From Hermatobates lingyangjiaoensis (lineage: Eukaryota; Arthropoda; Insecta; Hemiptera; Hermatobatidae): 64,000 nt of DNA. Under the pieces are notes generated by a model, which saw nothing but the letters and a program-made list of their open reading frames with translations, did no database searches and was not told where the DNA came from. Each line of letters begins with the position of its first letter. Position 1 is the stretch's first letter. Below, piece by piece: positions 63,706-64,000 of the stretch. Both the position numbers and the translations under genes were made by a program. The stretch is from the NCBI GenBank assembly GCA_026182355.1, contig JAPFBL010000254.1:5701001-5765000 (forward strand), read 5' to 3'.

Positions 63706-64000
63706 CCTGTACTATCACAACATACTTGTGATACAAATATGATAAACATATCCCCAGCATGTTATTGAAAGGTAAATAATCTCTCAAGCAATTGAATTGA
63801 ATTTTTATTCACATTATTCAGTTTCAATAGTTCAAAAGTTGATTTTTAAAGGTAAAACTATTCGTTGTAAATACCAAACAGTAAATATAGTCATGATTTG
63901 AATATAACACTCCAGACGACCACTTCGCAGGGTCGTAAATGTCAAAGAAGTAAGGAAATTAAATTGCGTGCTAAGTGTATTGTGCATTATTTTAAAAATA

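Larger units (their letters stand above)
40690..64000 (+). other. Start of the last visible intron (more than 23 kb, open at the window edge)
   Basis: It opens with gtaagg. By eye I searched for codons of EKPYKC, RFARSDELTRH and HLALHMKRH in the plus frames and found none. It contains a 33-bp minisatellite, a family A cassette next to a PLE endonuclease tail, paired hairpins, a candidate conserved element, GC-rich islands, SINE-like segments, a possible hAT-like MITE and a 64-bp minisatellite. I saw nothing definite in about 43700-46500, 46800-51100, 54000-54900, 56100-59700 and 60900-62500. Confidence 0.6.

Noticed and set aside
40690..64000. Search for the exon with KLF fingers 2 and 3
   Set aside because: No plus-strand stretch encodes EKPY or the following fingers. 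It is assumed to lie beyond the window and not to be lost.

Overview
The window is AT-rich eukaryotic DNA with long introns, microsatellites and decayed retroelements. Short ORFs are nearly all noise. I infer an arthropod-like invertebrate from the KLF protein, a Jockey-type LINE remnant and abundant Penelope-like element (PLE) debris; I cannot name the species.

The one gene I can support is on the plus strand: a Krueppel-like factor of the KLF5 / insect dar1 type. Three coding exons are visible. Exon 17829-18068 is an acidic segment ending in a SUMO-type IKLE motif. Exon 31221-31437 is a proline-rich segment with a TPPxS phosphodegron-like motif and a PPPPY motif, and it runs into the first cysteine of zinc finger 1. 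Exon 40630-40689 is exactly 60 bp and carries the rest of finger 1. The phases agree (0, then 1, then 1). The start codon and the exon for fingers 2 and 3 were not found and should lie outside the window, so the last visible intron exceeds 23 kb.

The rest is upstream or intronic sequence. It holds a tRNA-derived SINE with a 16-bp target-site duplication (6102-6451) and a second, headless copy (37676-37911). It also holds a Jockey-like reverse-transcriptase tail (1531-1852), a broken PLE reverse transcriptase (33351-34330), a PLE endonuclease tail (43141-43353) and two PLE amino-terminal scraps that run into (AT)n. Two minisatellites, large (AC)n/(GT)n/(AT)n tracts and a possible hAT-like MITE are also present.

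The most interesting structure is a set of palindromic cassettes. Family A (nine copies) and an 854-bp foldback (29584-30437) encode what I read by eye as minimal type-I hammerhead ribozymes: CTGANGA, a hairpin, GAA, then a 2-bp stem III with a 2-nt loop. PLEs are known to carry hammerheads of this kind. Three family A copies (3870-3912, 10910-10952, 42933-42975) and the left arm of the foldback (29628-29681) keep the core. A second palindrome family (B) lies just before (AT)n and family A in the same order three times. The gene and its transposon load look independent, although intronic ribozymes would be transcribed with the KLF pre-mRNA in one orientation.
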